DNA from: Euglena gracilis
Taxonomy: Eukaryota > Euglenida > Euglenophyceae > Euglenales
DNA length: 64,000 bases
Direction: 5' to 3'
NCBI GenBank assembly: GCA_039621445.1
Contig: CP154954.1
Location: 34,197,737 to 34,261,736 of the forward strand
A program made the translations under genes and the position numbers. A model generated the notes under the pieces. It was not told the DNA's origin, made no database searches, and saw only the letters and a list, made by a program, of their open reading frames with translations. Position 1 is the stretch's first letter, and each line of letters begins with the position of its first letter. Below are positions 23,392 through 33,600 of this stretch, one piece after another.

Positions 23392-24859
23392 GTAAGTAAC
23401 GGACGCCCCCCAGAAACGTCATTTTTCCGCCGTTTTCGGCCGAAATCGGCTGCGCCGGCGCTCCAAAGACGAGCGCTCTGCCGCGGCTAGAGGTCGGCGA
23501 TCCTTTATCTAACTGTTGCGAAGGGCGGCGGGCGGATATCCGCAATTTTGCCCGCTGCGGGCGTGCGTGAAACGCAGCCGTTACCGCCCGGGAGGCGCAA
23601 AATAGCACGTAAGTAACGGACGTCCCCAGAAACGACATTTTTCGGCCGTTTTCGGCCGAAATCGGGTGCGCCGGCGCTCCAAAAACGAGCGGTCTGCGCC
23701 GGCTAGAGGTCGGCGATCCTGTACCTAACTGTTGCAAAGGGCGGCGGGCGGAAAGCCGCAATTTTGCTCGCGGCGGGCGTGCGTAAATCACAGCCGTTAC
23801 CGCCCGGGAGGCGCAAAATAGCTCGTAAGTAACGAACGCCCCCCAGAAACGTCATTTTTCGGCCGTTTTCGGCCGGAATCGGCTGCGCCGGCGCTCCAAA
23901 AACGAGCGCTCTGCCCCGGCTAGAGGTCGGCGATCCTGTACCTAACTGTTGCGAAGGGCGGCGGGCCGAAAGCCGCAATTTTGCTCGCGGCGGGCGTGCG
24001 TAAAACGCAGCCGTTACCGCCGGCAGGCGCAAAATAGCACGTAAGTAACGGACGTCCCCAGAAACGTCATTTTTCGGCCCTTTTCGGCCGAAATCGGCTG
24101 CGCCGGCGCTCCAAAAACGAGCGGTCTGCCCCGGCTAGAGGTCGCGATCCTGTACCTAACTGTTGCAAAGGGCGGCGGGCGGATAGCCGCAATTTTGCCC
24201 GCGGCGGGCGTGCCTAAAACGCAGCCGTTACCGCCCGGGAGGCGCAAAATAGCACGTAAGTAACGGACATCCCGAGAAACGTCATTTTCGGCCGTTTTCG
24301 GCCGAAATCGGCTGCGCCGCCGCTCCAAGAACGAGCGGTCTGCCCCGGCTAGAGGTCGGCGATCCTGTACCTAACTGTTGCGCAGGGCGGCGGGCGGATA
24401 GCCGCAATTTTGCCCGCGGCGGGCGTGCGTAAAACGCAGCCGTTACCGCCCGTGAGGCGCAAAATAGCACGTAAGTAACCGACGCCCCCGAAAAACGTCA
24501 TTTTTCGGCCGTTTTCGGCCGAAATCGGCTGCACCGGCGCTCCTAAAACGTGCGCTCTGCCCCGGCTAGAGGTCGGCGATCCTTTACCTAACTGTTGCGA
24601 AGGGCGGCGGGCGGATAGCCGCAATTTTGCCCGCGGCGGGCGTGCGTAAAACGCAGCCGTTACCGCCCGTGAGGCGCAAAATAGCACGTAAGTAACCGAC
24701 GCCCCCGAAAAACGTCATTTTTCGGCCGTTTTCGGCCGAAATCGGCTGCACCGGCGCTCCTAAAACGTGCGCTCTGCCCCGGCTAGAGGTCGGCGATCCT
24801 TTAACTAACTGTTGCGAAGGGCGGCAGGCGGATAGCCGCAATTTTGCTCGCAGCGGGCG
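23392..24859. repeat. Satellite A array, diverged units left of the second duplicated block
   Basis: About seven variant units with mixed GAGCGGTCTG and GTACCTAAC variants. The TCCTAAAACGTGCGCTC variant occurs at about 24541 and 24757, one monomer apart, so it marks a local duplication. Divergence resumes sharply after 23391. These units have no clear ordered counterpart left of 6371. Confidence 0.92.
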
Positions 24860-27041
24860 TGCGTAAAACACAGCCGTTACCGCCGGGAGGCGCAAAATAG
24901 CACGTAAGTAACGGACGTCCCCAGAAACGTCATTTTTCGGCCGTTTTCAGCCGAAATCGGCTGCGCCGCCGCTCAAAAAACGAGCGGTCTGCCCGGGCTA
25001 GAGGTCGGCGATCCTGTACCTAACTGTTGCGAAGGGCGGCGGGCGGATAGCCGCAATTTTGCTCGCGGCGGGCGTGCGTAAAACGCAGCCGTTACCGCCG
25101 GCAGGCGCAAAATAGCACGTAAGTAACGGACGCCCCCAGAAACGTCATTTTTCGGCGATTTTCGGCCGAAATTGGCTGCGCCGGCGCTCCAAAAACGAGC
25201 GGTCTGCCCCGGCTAGAGGTCGGCGATCCTGTACCTAACTGTTGCGAAGAGCTGCGAGTGGAAAGCCGCAATTTTGCTCGCGGCGGGCGTGCGTAAAACG
25301 CAGCCGTTACCGCCCGGGAGGCGCAAAATAGCACGTAAGTAACGGACGCCCCCAGAAACGTCATTTTCGGCCGTTTTCGGCCGAAATCGGCTGCGCCGGC
25401 GCTCCAAAAACGAGCGGTCTGCCCCGGCTAGAGGTCGGCGATCCTTTACCTAACTGTTGCGAAGGGCGGCGGGCGGATAGCCGCAATTTTGCCCGCGGCG
25501 GGCGTGCGTAAAACACAGCCGTTACCGCCCGGGAGGCGCAAAATAGCACGTAAGTAACGGACGCCCCCAGAAACGTCATTTTTCGGCCGTTTTCGGCCGA
25601 AATCGGCTGCGCCGGCGCTCCAAAAACGAGCGCTCTGCCCCGGCTAGAGGTCGGTGATCCTTTACCAAACTGTTGTGAAGGGCGGCGGGCGGATAGCCGC
25701 AATTTTGCCCGCGGCGGGCGTGCGTAAAACGCAGCCGTTACCGCCGGGAGGCGCAAAATAGCACGTAAGTAACGGACGCCCCCAGAAACGTCATTTCGTG
25801 GCCGTTTTCGGCCGAAATCGGCTGCGCCGGCGCTCCAAAAAGGAGCGCTCCGCCCCGGCTAGAGGTCGGCGATCCTTTACCTAACTGTTGCGAAGGGCGG
25901 CGGGCGGATAGCCGCAATGTTCCTCGCGGCGGGCGTGCGTAAAACGCAGCCGTTACCGCCCGGGAGGCGCAAAATAGCACGTAAGTAACGGACGTCCCCA
26001 GAAACGTCATTTTTCGGCCGTTTTCGGCCGAAATCGGCTGCGCCGGCGCTCCAAAAACGAGCGGTCTGCCCCGGCTAGAGGTCGGCGATCCTGTACCTAA
26101 CTGTTGCGAAGGGCGGCAGGCGGATAGCCACAATTTTGCCCGCAGCGGGCGTGCGTAAAACACAGCCGTTACCGCCGGGAGGCGCAAAATAGGACGTAAG
26201 TAACGGACGCCCCCAGAAACGTCATTTTTCGGCCGTTTTCGGCCGAAATCGGCTGCGCCGGCGCTCCAAAGACGAGCGCTCTGCCCCGGCTAGAGGTCGG
26301 CGATCCTTTACCTAACTGTTGCGAAGGGCGGTGGGCGGATAGCTGCATTTTGCCCGCGGCGGGCGTGCGTAAAACGCAGCAGTTACCGCCGGGAGGCGCA
26401 AAATAGCACGTAAGTAACGGACGCCCCCGAAAAACGTCATTTTTCCGCCGTTTTCGTCCGAAATCGGCTGCGCCGGCGCTCCAAAAACGAGTGCTGTGCC
26501 CCGGCTAGGGGTCGGCGATCCTTTCCCTAACTGTTGCGAAGGGCGGCGGGCGGATAGCCGCAATTTTGCCCGCGGCCGGCGTGCGTAAAACGCAGCCGTT
26601 ACCACCCGGGAGGTGCAAAATAGCACGTAAGTCTCCGACGCCCCCCAGAAACGTCATTTTCCGGCCGTTTTCGGCCGAAATCGGCTGCGCCGGAGCTCCA
26701 AAAACGAGCGCTCTGCCCCGGCTAAAAGTCGGCGATCCTTTACCTAACTGTTGCGAAGGGCGGCGGGCGGATAGCCGCAATTTTGCCCGCGGCCGGCGTG
26801 AGTAAAATGCAGCCGTTACCGCCCGGGAGGTGCAAACTAGCACGTAAGTAACGGACGCCCCCAGAAACGTCATTTTTCGGCCGTTTTCGGCCGAAATCGG
26901 CTGCGCCGGCGCTCCAAAAACGAGCGCTCTGCCCCGGCCAGAGGTCGGCGCTCCTTTACCTAACTGTTGCGAAGGGCGGCGGGCGGATAGCCGCAATTTT
27001 GCCCGCGGCGGGCGTGAGTAAAACGCAGCCGTTACCGCCCG
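24860..27041. repeat. Satellite A array, diverged monomers (second copy of duplicated block)
   Basis: Ordered variants match 6371-8985: for instance the TTTACCAAACTGTTGTGAAG unit at 25660 corresponds to 7171 (offset 18489), and the TTTCCCTAACTG unit near 26522 corresponds to 8250 (offset 18272). The offset falls by one monomer twice because this copy lacks two units that the first copy has. This block and its contents through about 30365 form the second copy of a segmental duplication of about 5.5 kb. Confidence 0.93.
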
Positions 27042-27269
27042 CCTGCCGGGTCATCAAATACAGAGGTAGGTGACAGGTCAGGGACTACGAGGTAGGTGAC
27101 AATTTCCTGGGAGGGGGTCCGGTCCAGAGGGAAAAAATGAAGCTTTCGACCCCCTGGCCCAGAAACCCCCCAAAAATGCATGAATAATTTTTTTCATTTT
27201 TGGGTCAAACATTTGAAAATAAAAAAATCCACTCAATTCTCCAGGTGACGGGTACAGAGATAGGAGAGA
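27042..27269. other. Non-satellite insert in satellite A, copy 2
   Basis: Essentially the same 228 bp as at 8986-9213, with the same junctions in the monomer, offset 18056. It arrived here with the segmental duplication and not by a new insertion, since the flanking variant monomers also match. Confidence 0.85.
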
Positions 27270-27702
27270 GGGAGGCGCAAAATAGCACGCAAGTAACGGA
27301 CGCCCCCAGACACGACATTTTTCGGCCGTTTTCGGCCGAAATCGGCTGCGCCGGCGCTCCAAAAACGAGCGCTCTGCCCCGGCTAGAGGTCGGCGATCCT
27401 TTACCTAACTGTTGCGAAGGGCGGCCGGCGGATAGCCGCAACATTGCCCGCGGCGGGCGTGCGTAAAACGCAGCCGTTACCGCCCGGGAGGTGCAAAATA
27501 GCACGTAAGTAACGGACGTCCCCAGAAACGTCATTTCTTGGCCGTTTTCGGCCGAAATCGGCTGCGCCGGCGCTCCAAAAACGAGCGCTCTGCCCCGGCC
27601 AGAGGTCGGCGCTCCTTTACTTAACTGTTGCGAAGGGCGGCGGGTGGATAGCCGCAATTTTGCCCGCGGCGGGCGTGCATAAAACGCAGCCGTTACCGCC
27701 CG
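27270..27702. repeat. Satellite A units between insert copies 2 and 3
   Basis: Two satellite A units (433 bp). Together with the next insert copy they form a unit of about 662 bp that is absent from the first duplicated block and looks like a local tandem duplication of insert plus two monomers. The variants GCGGCCGGCGG and GCAACATTGCCC occur in the first unit. Confidence 0.9.
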
Positions 27703-27931
27703 CCTGCCAGGTCATCAAATAGAGAGGTAGGTGACAGGTCAGGGACTACGGAGGTAGGTGACAATTTCTGGGAGGGGGTCCGGTCCAGAGGGAAAAAATG
27801 AAGCTTTCGACCCCCTGGCCCAGAAACCCCCCAAAAAAGCATGAATGATTTTTTTTCATTTTTGGGTCAAACATTTGAAAATAAAAAAATCCACTCAATT
27901 CTCCAGGTGACGGGTACAGAGATAGGGAAGA
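27703..27931. other. Non-satellite insert in satellite A, copy 3
   Basis: A 229-bp copy of the same insert at the same point of the monomer. It differs from copies 1 and 2 at several positions (CTACGGAGGTAGG for CTACGAGGTAGG, ATTTCTGGG for ATTTCCTGGG, a longer T run, GGGAAGAGGGAGG at the right end). The differences show that it is older than the split between copies 1 and 2, or that it has changed faster. Confidence 0.85.
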
Positions 27932-28797
27932 GGGAGGCGCAAAATAGCACGCAAGTAACGGACGCCCCCAGACACGTCATTTTTCGGCCGTTTTCGGCCG
28001 AAATCGGCTGCGCCGGCGCTCCAAAAACGAGCGCTCTGCCCCGGCTAGAGGTCGGCGATCCTTTACCTAACTGTTGCGAAGGGCGGCGGGCGGATAGCCG
28101 CAATTTTGCCCGCGGCGGGCGTGCGTAAAACGCAGCCGTTACCGCCCGGGAGGTGCAAAATAGCACGTAAGTAACCGACGCCCCCCAGAAACGTCATTTT
28201 TCGGCCGTTTTCGGCCGAAATCGGCTGCGCCGGCGCTCCAAAAACGAGCGGTCTGCCCCGGCTAAAGGTCGGCGATCCTTTACCTAACTGTTGTGAAGGG
28301 CGGATGGCGGATAGCCGCAATTTTGCCCGCGGCGGGCGTGCGTAAAACGCAGCCGTTACCGCCCGGGAGGCGCAAACTAGCACGTAAGTAACGGACGCCC
28401 CCAGAAACGTCATTTATTGGCCGTTTTCGGCCGAAATCGGCTGCGCCGGCACTCCAAAAACGAGCGCTCTGCCCCGGCTAGAGGTCGGCGATTCTTTACC
28501 TAACTGTTGCGAAAGGCGGCGGGCGGATAGCCGCAATTTTGCCCGCGGCGGGCGTGCGCAAAACGCAGCGGTTACCGCCCGGGACGTGCAAAATAGCACG
28601 TAAGTATCCGACGCCCCCAGAAACGTCATTTCTTGGCCGATATTTTCGGCCAAAAACCGGCTGCGCCGGCGCTCCAAAAACGAGCGCTCTGCCCCGGCTA
28701 GCGGTCGGCGCTCCTTTACCTAACTGTTGCGAAGGGCGGCGGGCGGATAGCCGCAATTTTGCCCGCGGCGGGCGTGCGTAAAACGCAGCCGTTACCG
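27932..28797. repeat. Satellite A units left of LTR element copy 2
   Basis: About four diverged units. One near 28600-28680 has an altered centre (TTGGCCGATATTTTCGGCC) not seen in the first block. The final ACCG at 28794-28797 is the left target duplication of the LTR element. Confidence 0.93.
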
Positions 28798-29034
28798 TGT
28801 GGGTCCGCGCAGATTCCTAATTACACCTGCTGCCTTACTTTGCAGGTGGCAAGGGTCATGTACTGTTTGCGTTGAGTATGATTACTGCTTTTATTTTACA
28901 TTGCCAGTGATCTGGGAAGGTTGGAAAGGCAGAAAAGATCAAGTTTTTGACAAGTTCAGATATCAATGAAAAAGTCCAGATTGGAGATTGCAATGCCAAG
29001 GAAAAGGCCATCTGGGCCAGGGCCCCCGCCCTCA
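28798..29034 (+). repeat. 5' LTR of LTR element copy 2
   Basis: A 237-bp repeat paired with 29791-30026. It differs from the 5' LTR of copy 1 at one base (CCTGCTGCC here, CCTGATGCC there). It differs from its own 3' partner by about 12 substitutions and one indel. Confidence 0.85.
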
Positions 29035-29346
29035 CAAACAGTACAACTCCCGTACAAACAGACAAGCCAAGATTATTACCACCAAGGGCGCCAATGGCCT
29101 GAGAAGAGCAAATGGAATCCGGCCAGCAAATCTCAGAAGTCAAGTCTGAAAGGAGAGAAAATGTCAAAGGATGTGTCTGACATGGCCACGCATGTGACAT
29201 CGCAATCTCCAAGATTGGAACCATCATCTGGGATTACCACTGTGGACAGGGAAGTTCAGACATATGGAGTCAAGCCCAAGCCCAGAACACTCCGGAGACG
29301 GAGGAGGCGGCAGCAGATTGCAGCCGCCAGCCGCCAGCAGGAGTAA
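28966..29346 (+). CDS. Uncharacterised 126-codon open frame in the LTR element, copy 2
   Basis: Identical predicted product to 10461-10841: it starts in the 5' LTR, is proline/serine-rich early, and carries the RTLRRRRRRQQ arginine cluster near the end, closing with TAA. None of the five inter-copy changes falls inside it. The coding status is doubtful: no homologous family is recognised and start choice is uncertain (second ATG at codon 10, 28993). Confidence 0.25.
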   Translation: MKKSRLEIAMPRKRPSGPGPPPSQTVQLPYKQTSQDYYHQGRQWPEKSKWNPASKSQKSSLKGEKMSKDVSDMATHVTSQSPRLEPSSGITTVDREVQTYGVKPKPRTLRRRRRRQQIAAASRQQE

Positions 29347-29778
29347 GATTTGACAGATTCGTGGGAAGATTTTACATTGCAGGCGGCTGCTGCTGTGGCT
29401 GTGGATGGCCGCGCAATTTCAATTACTGGTGGTCGAATGTGGTCATCGCCGCGTACAGCTGTGGCAATGCCGCTGGCTGCTGCCTCTCTGGTTGTGGGTT
29501 ATCCGAGCCTTTACGCAGAAACCCTCCGCCGTGTGTGATTTGGCGTCGAGGTGGTGGTAATTGGACTTGGGGATTAATGTGGCAAGCTGGTCGAAAAAGG
29601 GGGGAAGGACCAGTTTGCGACAGTTTTTCCAAAGGCTCTGGGGGGATGCTCTGGACGGTTGGGATTCCTTTTCTGTCATTGAGGCATCAATGTTGGCAAG
29701 GGCACCCCAACGACACCCAGGGGCTCCCAGCGCTCACTGGCCTACGGTGTTGTGTGACCTTGGCGCTGACAACGTCTT

Positions 29779-29790
29779 GAAGCAGGGGGG
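29779..29790 (+). other. Polypurine tract-like sequence, copy 2
   Basis: GAAGCAGGGGGG directly before the 3' LTR, identical to copy 1. Confidence 0.7.
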
Positions 29791-30026
29791 TGTAGGTTCG
29801 CGCAGATTCCTAAATACACCTGCTGCCTTACTTTGCAGGTGGCAAGGGTCATGTACTGTTTGCGTGGAGTATGAGTACTGCGTTTATTTTACATTGCCAG
29901 TGATCTGGGAAAGTTGCAAGGCAGAAAAGATCAATTTTTTGACAAGTTCAGATATCACTGAAAAAGTCCAGATTCGAGATTGCAATGCCAAGGAAAAGGC
30001 CATCTGGGCCAGGGTCCCCGCCCTCA
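29791..30026 (+). repeat. 3' LTR of LTR element copy 2
   Basis: A 236-bp repeat starting TGTAGGTTCGCGCAGATTCC and ending CCCTCA, followed by ACCG at 30027-30030. It differs from the 3' LTR of copy 1 at two bases (GGAAAGTTGC for GGAAGGTTGC, GCAATGCC for GCAGTGCC). Confidence 0.85.
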
Positions 30027-30613
30027 ACCGCCCGGGAGGTGCAAAATAGCACGTAAGTAACGGACGCCCCCAAAACGTCATTTTTCGGCCGTTTTCAGCC
30101 GAAATCGGCTGCGCCGGCGCTCCAAAAACGAGCGCTCTGCCCCGGCTAGAGGTCCGGGATCCTTTACCTAACTGTTGCGAAGAGCGGCGGCAGATAGCTG
30201 CATTTTTGCCAGTTGCGGGCGTGCGTAAAACGCAGCCGTTACCGCCCGGGAGGCGCAAAATAGCACGTAAGTAACCGACGCCCCCCAGAAACGTCATTTT
30301 TCGGCCGTTTTCGGCCGAAATCGGCTGCTCCGGCGATCCAAAAACGAGCGCTCTGCCCCGGCTAGAGGTCGGCGCTCCTTTACCTAACTGTTGCGAAGGA
30401 CGGCGGCCGATAGCCGCAATTTTGCCCGCGGCGGGCGTGCGTAAAACGCAGCCGTTACCGCCCGGGAGGCGCAAAATAGCACGTAAGTAACGGACGCCCG
30501 CAGAAACGTCATTTTTCGGCCGTTTTCGGCCGAAATCGGCTGCGCCGGCGCTCCAAAAACGAGCGCTCTGCCCCGGCTAGAGGTCGGCGCTCCTTTACCT
30601 AACTGTTGCGAAG
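30027..30613. repeat. Right end of satellite A
   Basis: Less than three monomers. The first part matches 11522 to about 11860; the last full units are ordinary GGCGCTCC-type units. The array stops inside a monomer after CTAACTGTTGCGAAG, where GGCGGCGGGC would be expected next. Confidence 0.95.
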
Positions 30614-30620
30614 TGGAAAA
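30608..30620. other. Junction between satellite A and satellite B
   Basis: Satellite A ends at GTTGCGAAG (30605-30613). Satellite B starts mid-monomer with TGGAAAATGTCTCCC at 30614. No spacer, transposon end or obvious shared sequence lies at the join, so it looks like a direct breakpoint between two arrays (or an assembly join). Confidence 0.9.
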
Positions 30621-33600
30621 TGTCTCCCGGAATGGTCCAATGCACCCATCTAAGTGTGCTCATTTCCTGCAACCAACATTCCTGCTGCATGTTTTCCTTA
30701 CCATTAAACCACGACAATCATGAAACCAACGGGTTCCCTGACTTTGAAGGCCTCCTGGAACACCCATTCGGTTACTCGGAGTAAGGCCGATTTTGGACCA
30801 TTTTTACATGGTAACCTGGGCTGACCTGGTAAACGTCCCCCGGAATGGTCGAATGCACCCAGCTAATTGTGCTCATTTCTTGCAACCAACACTCCTGCTG
30901 CACGTGTTTCTTAGCAATAAACCAAGACAATCATGAAACCAACGTGTCCCCTGACTTGGGCCTCCTGGAACACCCATCCGGTTACTCGGAGTAAGGCCCA
31001 TTTTGGACCATTTTTACATGGTAAGCTGGGCTGACCTAGAAAATGTCTCCCGGAATGGTCGAATGCACCCATCTAAATGTGCTCATTTCTTGCAACCAAC
31101 ATTCCCGCTGCATGTTTTTCTTACCATTAAACCACGACAATCATGAAACCAACGGGTCCCCTGACTTTGGAGGACTCCTGGAACACCCATCCGGTTACTC
31201 GAAGTAAGGCCCATTTTGGTCCATTTTTACATGGTAACCTGGGCTGAACTGGTAAAAGTCCCCCGGAATGGTCGAATGCACCCATCTAAATGTGCTCGTT
31301 TCTTGCCAGCAACATTTCCGCTGCATGTTTTTATTACCATTAAACCACAAAAATCATGAAACTAACGGGTACCCTGACTTTGGAGGCCTCCTGGAACACC
31401 CATTCGGTTACTCGGAGTAAGGCCCATTTTGGTCCATTTTTACATGGTAACCTGGGCTGACCTGGAAAATGTCTCCCGGAATGGTCCAATGCACCCATCT
31501 AAATGTGCTCATTTCTTGCAACCAACATTCCCGCTGCATGTTTTTCTTACCATTAAACCACTACATTCATGAAAACAACGGGTCCCCAGACTTTGGAGGC
31601 CTCCTGGAACACCCATTCGGTTACTCGGAGTAAGGCCCATTTTGGTCCATTTTTACATGGTAACCTGGGCTGACCTAGAAAATGTCTCCCGGAATGGTCG
31701 AATGCACCCATCTAAATGTGCTCAGTTCTTGCAACCAACATTCCCGCTGCATGTTTTTCTTACCATTAAAGCACGAAAATCATGAAACCAACGGGTCCCC
31801 TGACTTTGGAGGACTCCTGGAACACCCATCCGGTTACTCGAAGTAAGGCCCATTTTGGTCCATTTTTACATGGTAACCTTGGCTGAACTGGTAAAAGTCC
31901 CCCGGAATGGTCGAATGCACCCGGCTAATTGTGCTCGTTTCTTGCCAGCAACATTTCCGCTGCCTGTTTTTCTTACCATTAAACCACGACAATCGTGAAA
32001 CCAACGGGTCCTCTGACTTTGGAGGCCTCCTGGAACACCCATTCGGTTACTCCGAGTAAGGCCAATTTTGGTCCATTTTTACATCGTAACCTGGGCTGAC
32101 CTGGTAAATGTCCCCCGGAATGGTCGAATGCCCCCGTCTAAATGTGCTCATTTCTTGCAACCAACGTTCCTGCTGCATGTTTTTCTTACCATTAAACCAC
32201 GACAATCATGAAACCAACGGGCCCCCTGACTTTGCAGGCCTCCTGGGACACCCATTCGGTTACTCGGAGTAAGGCCCATTTTGGTGCATTTTTACATGGT
32301 AACCTGGGCTGACCTGGTGAATGTCCCCCAGAATGGTCGAATGCACCCATCTAAATGTGCTCATTTCTTGCAACCAACATTACCGCCGCATGTTTTTCCT
32401 ACCATTAAATCACGACAATCATGAAACCAACGGGTCCCCTGACTTTAGAGGCCTCCTGGAACACCCATTCGGTTACTCGGAGTAAGGCCCATTTTGGTCC
32501 ATTTTTACATGGTAACCTGGGCAGACCTGGTAAATGTCCCCCGGAATGGTCGAGTGCCCCCATCTAAATGTGCTCGTTTCTTGCCAGCAACATTTCCGCT
32601 GCATGTTTTTATTACCATTAAACCACAAAAATCATGAAACTAACGGGTACCCTGACTTTGGAGGCCTCCTGGAACACCCATTCGGTTACTCGGAGTAAGG
32701 CCCATTTTGGTCCATTTTTACATGGTAACCTGGGCTGACCTGGAAAATGTCTCCCGGAATGGTCCAATGCACCCATCTAAATGTGCTCATTTCTTGCAAC
32801 CAACATTCCCGCTGCATGTTTTTCTTACCATTAAACCACTACATTCATGAAAACAACGGGTCCCCAGACTTTGGAGGCCTCCTGGAACACCCATTCGGTT
32901 ACTCGGAGTAAGGCCCATTTTGGTCCATTTTTACATGGTAACCTGGGCTGACCTAGAAAATGTCTCCCGGAATGGTCGAATGCACCCATCTAAATGTGCT
33001 CAGTTCTTGCAACCAACATTCCCGCTGCATGTTTTTCTTACCATTAAAGCACGAAAATCATGAAACCAACGGGTCCCCTGACTTTGGAGGACTCCTGGAA
33101 CACCCATCCGGTTACTCGAAGTAAGGCCCATTTTGGTCCATTTTTACATGGTAACCTTGGCTGAACTGGTAAAAGTCCCCCGGAATGGTCGAATGCACCC
33201 GGCTAATTGTGCTCGTTTCTTGCCAGCAACATTTCCGCTGCCTGTTTTTCTTACCATTAAACCACGACAATCATGAAACCAAAGGATCCCCTGACTTTGG
33301 AGGCCTCCTGGAACACCCATTCGGTTACTCGGAGTAAGGCCCATTTTGGTCCATTTTTACATGGTAACCTGGGCTGACCTGGAAAATGTCCCCCGGAATG
33401 GTCGAGTGCCCCCGTCTAAATGTGCTCATTTCTTGCAACCAACGTTCCTGCTGCTTTTTTTTCTACCATTAAACCACGACAATCATGAAACCAACGGGTC
33501 CCATGACTTTAGAGGCCTCCTGGAATACCCATTCGGTTACTCGGAGTAAGGCCCATTTTGCTCCATTTTTACATGGTAACCTGGGCTGACCTGGAAAATG

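Larger units (their letters stand above)
28798..30026 (+). mobile_element. Compact non-autonomous LTR retroelement (TRIM-like), copy 2
   Basis: The same 1229-bp element as at 10293-11521, at a constant offset of 18505 with no indels and five base differences by hand comparison (corresponding to 10325, 10845, 11110, 11405 and 11480). The target duplication ACCG (28794-28797 and 30027-30030) and the interrupted monomer position are identical. It is therefore a copy made by duplication of host DNA, not a second transposition. Structure, orientation and missing parts are as in copy 1. Confidence 0.85.

Noticed and set aside
28798-30026. A second independent transposition of the LTR element
   Set aside because: Same target duplication, same monomer position, matching flanking variants and only five base differences: duplication of host DNA explains it better.
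1-30613. CENP-B box in satellite A
   Set aside because: Neither strand of the unit gives the spaced TTCG...A..CGGG core; the nearest match, around CGGCCGAAA, is off by a base and lacks CCCG.
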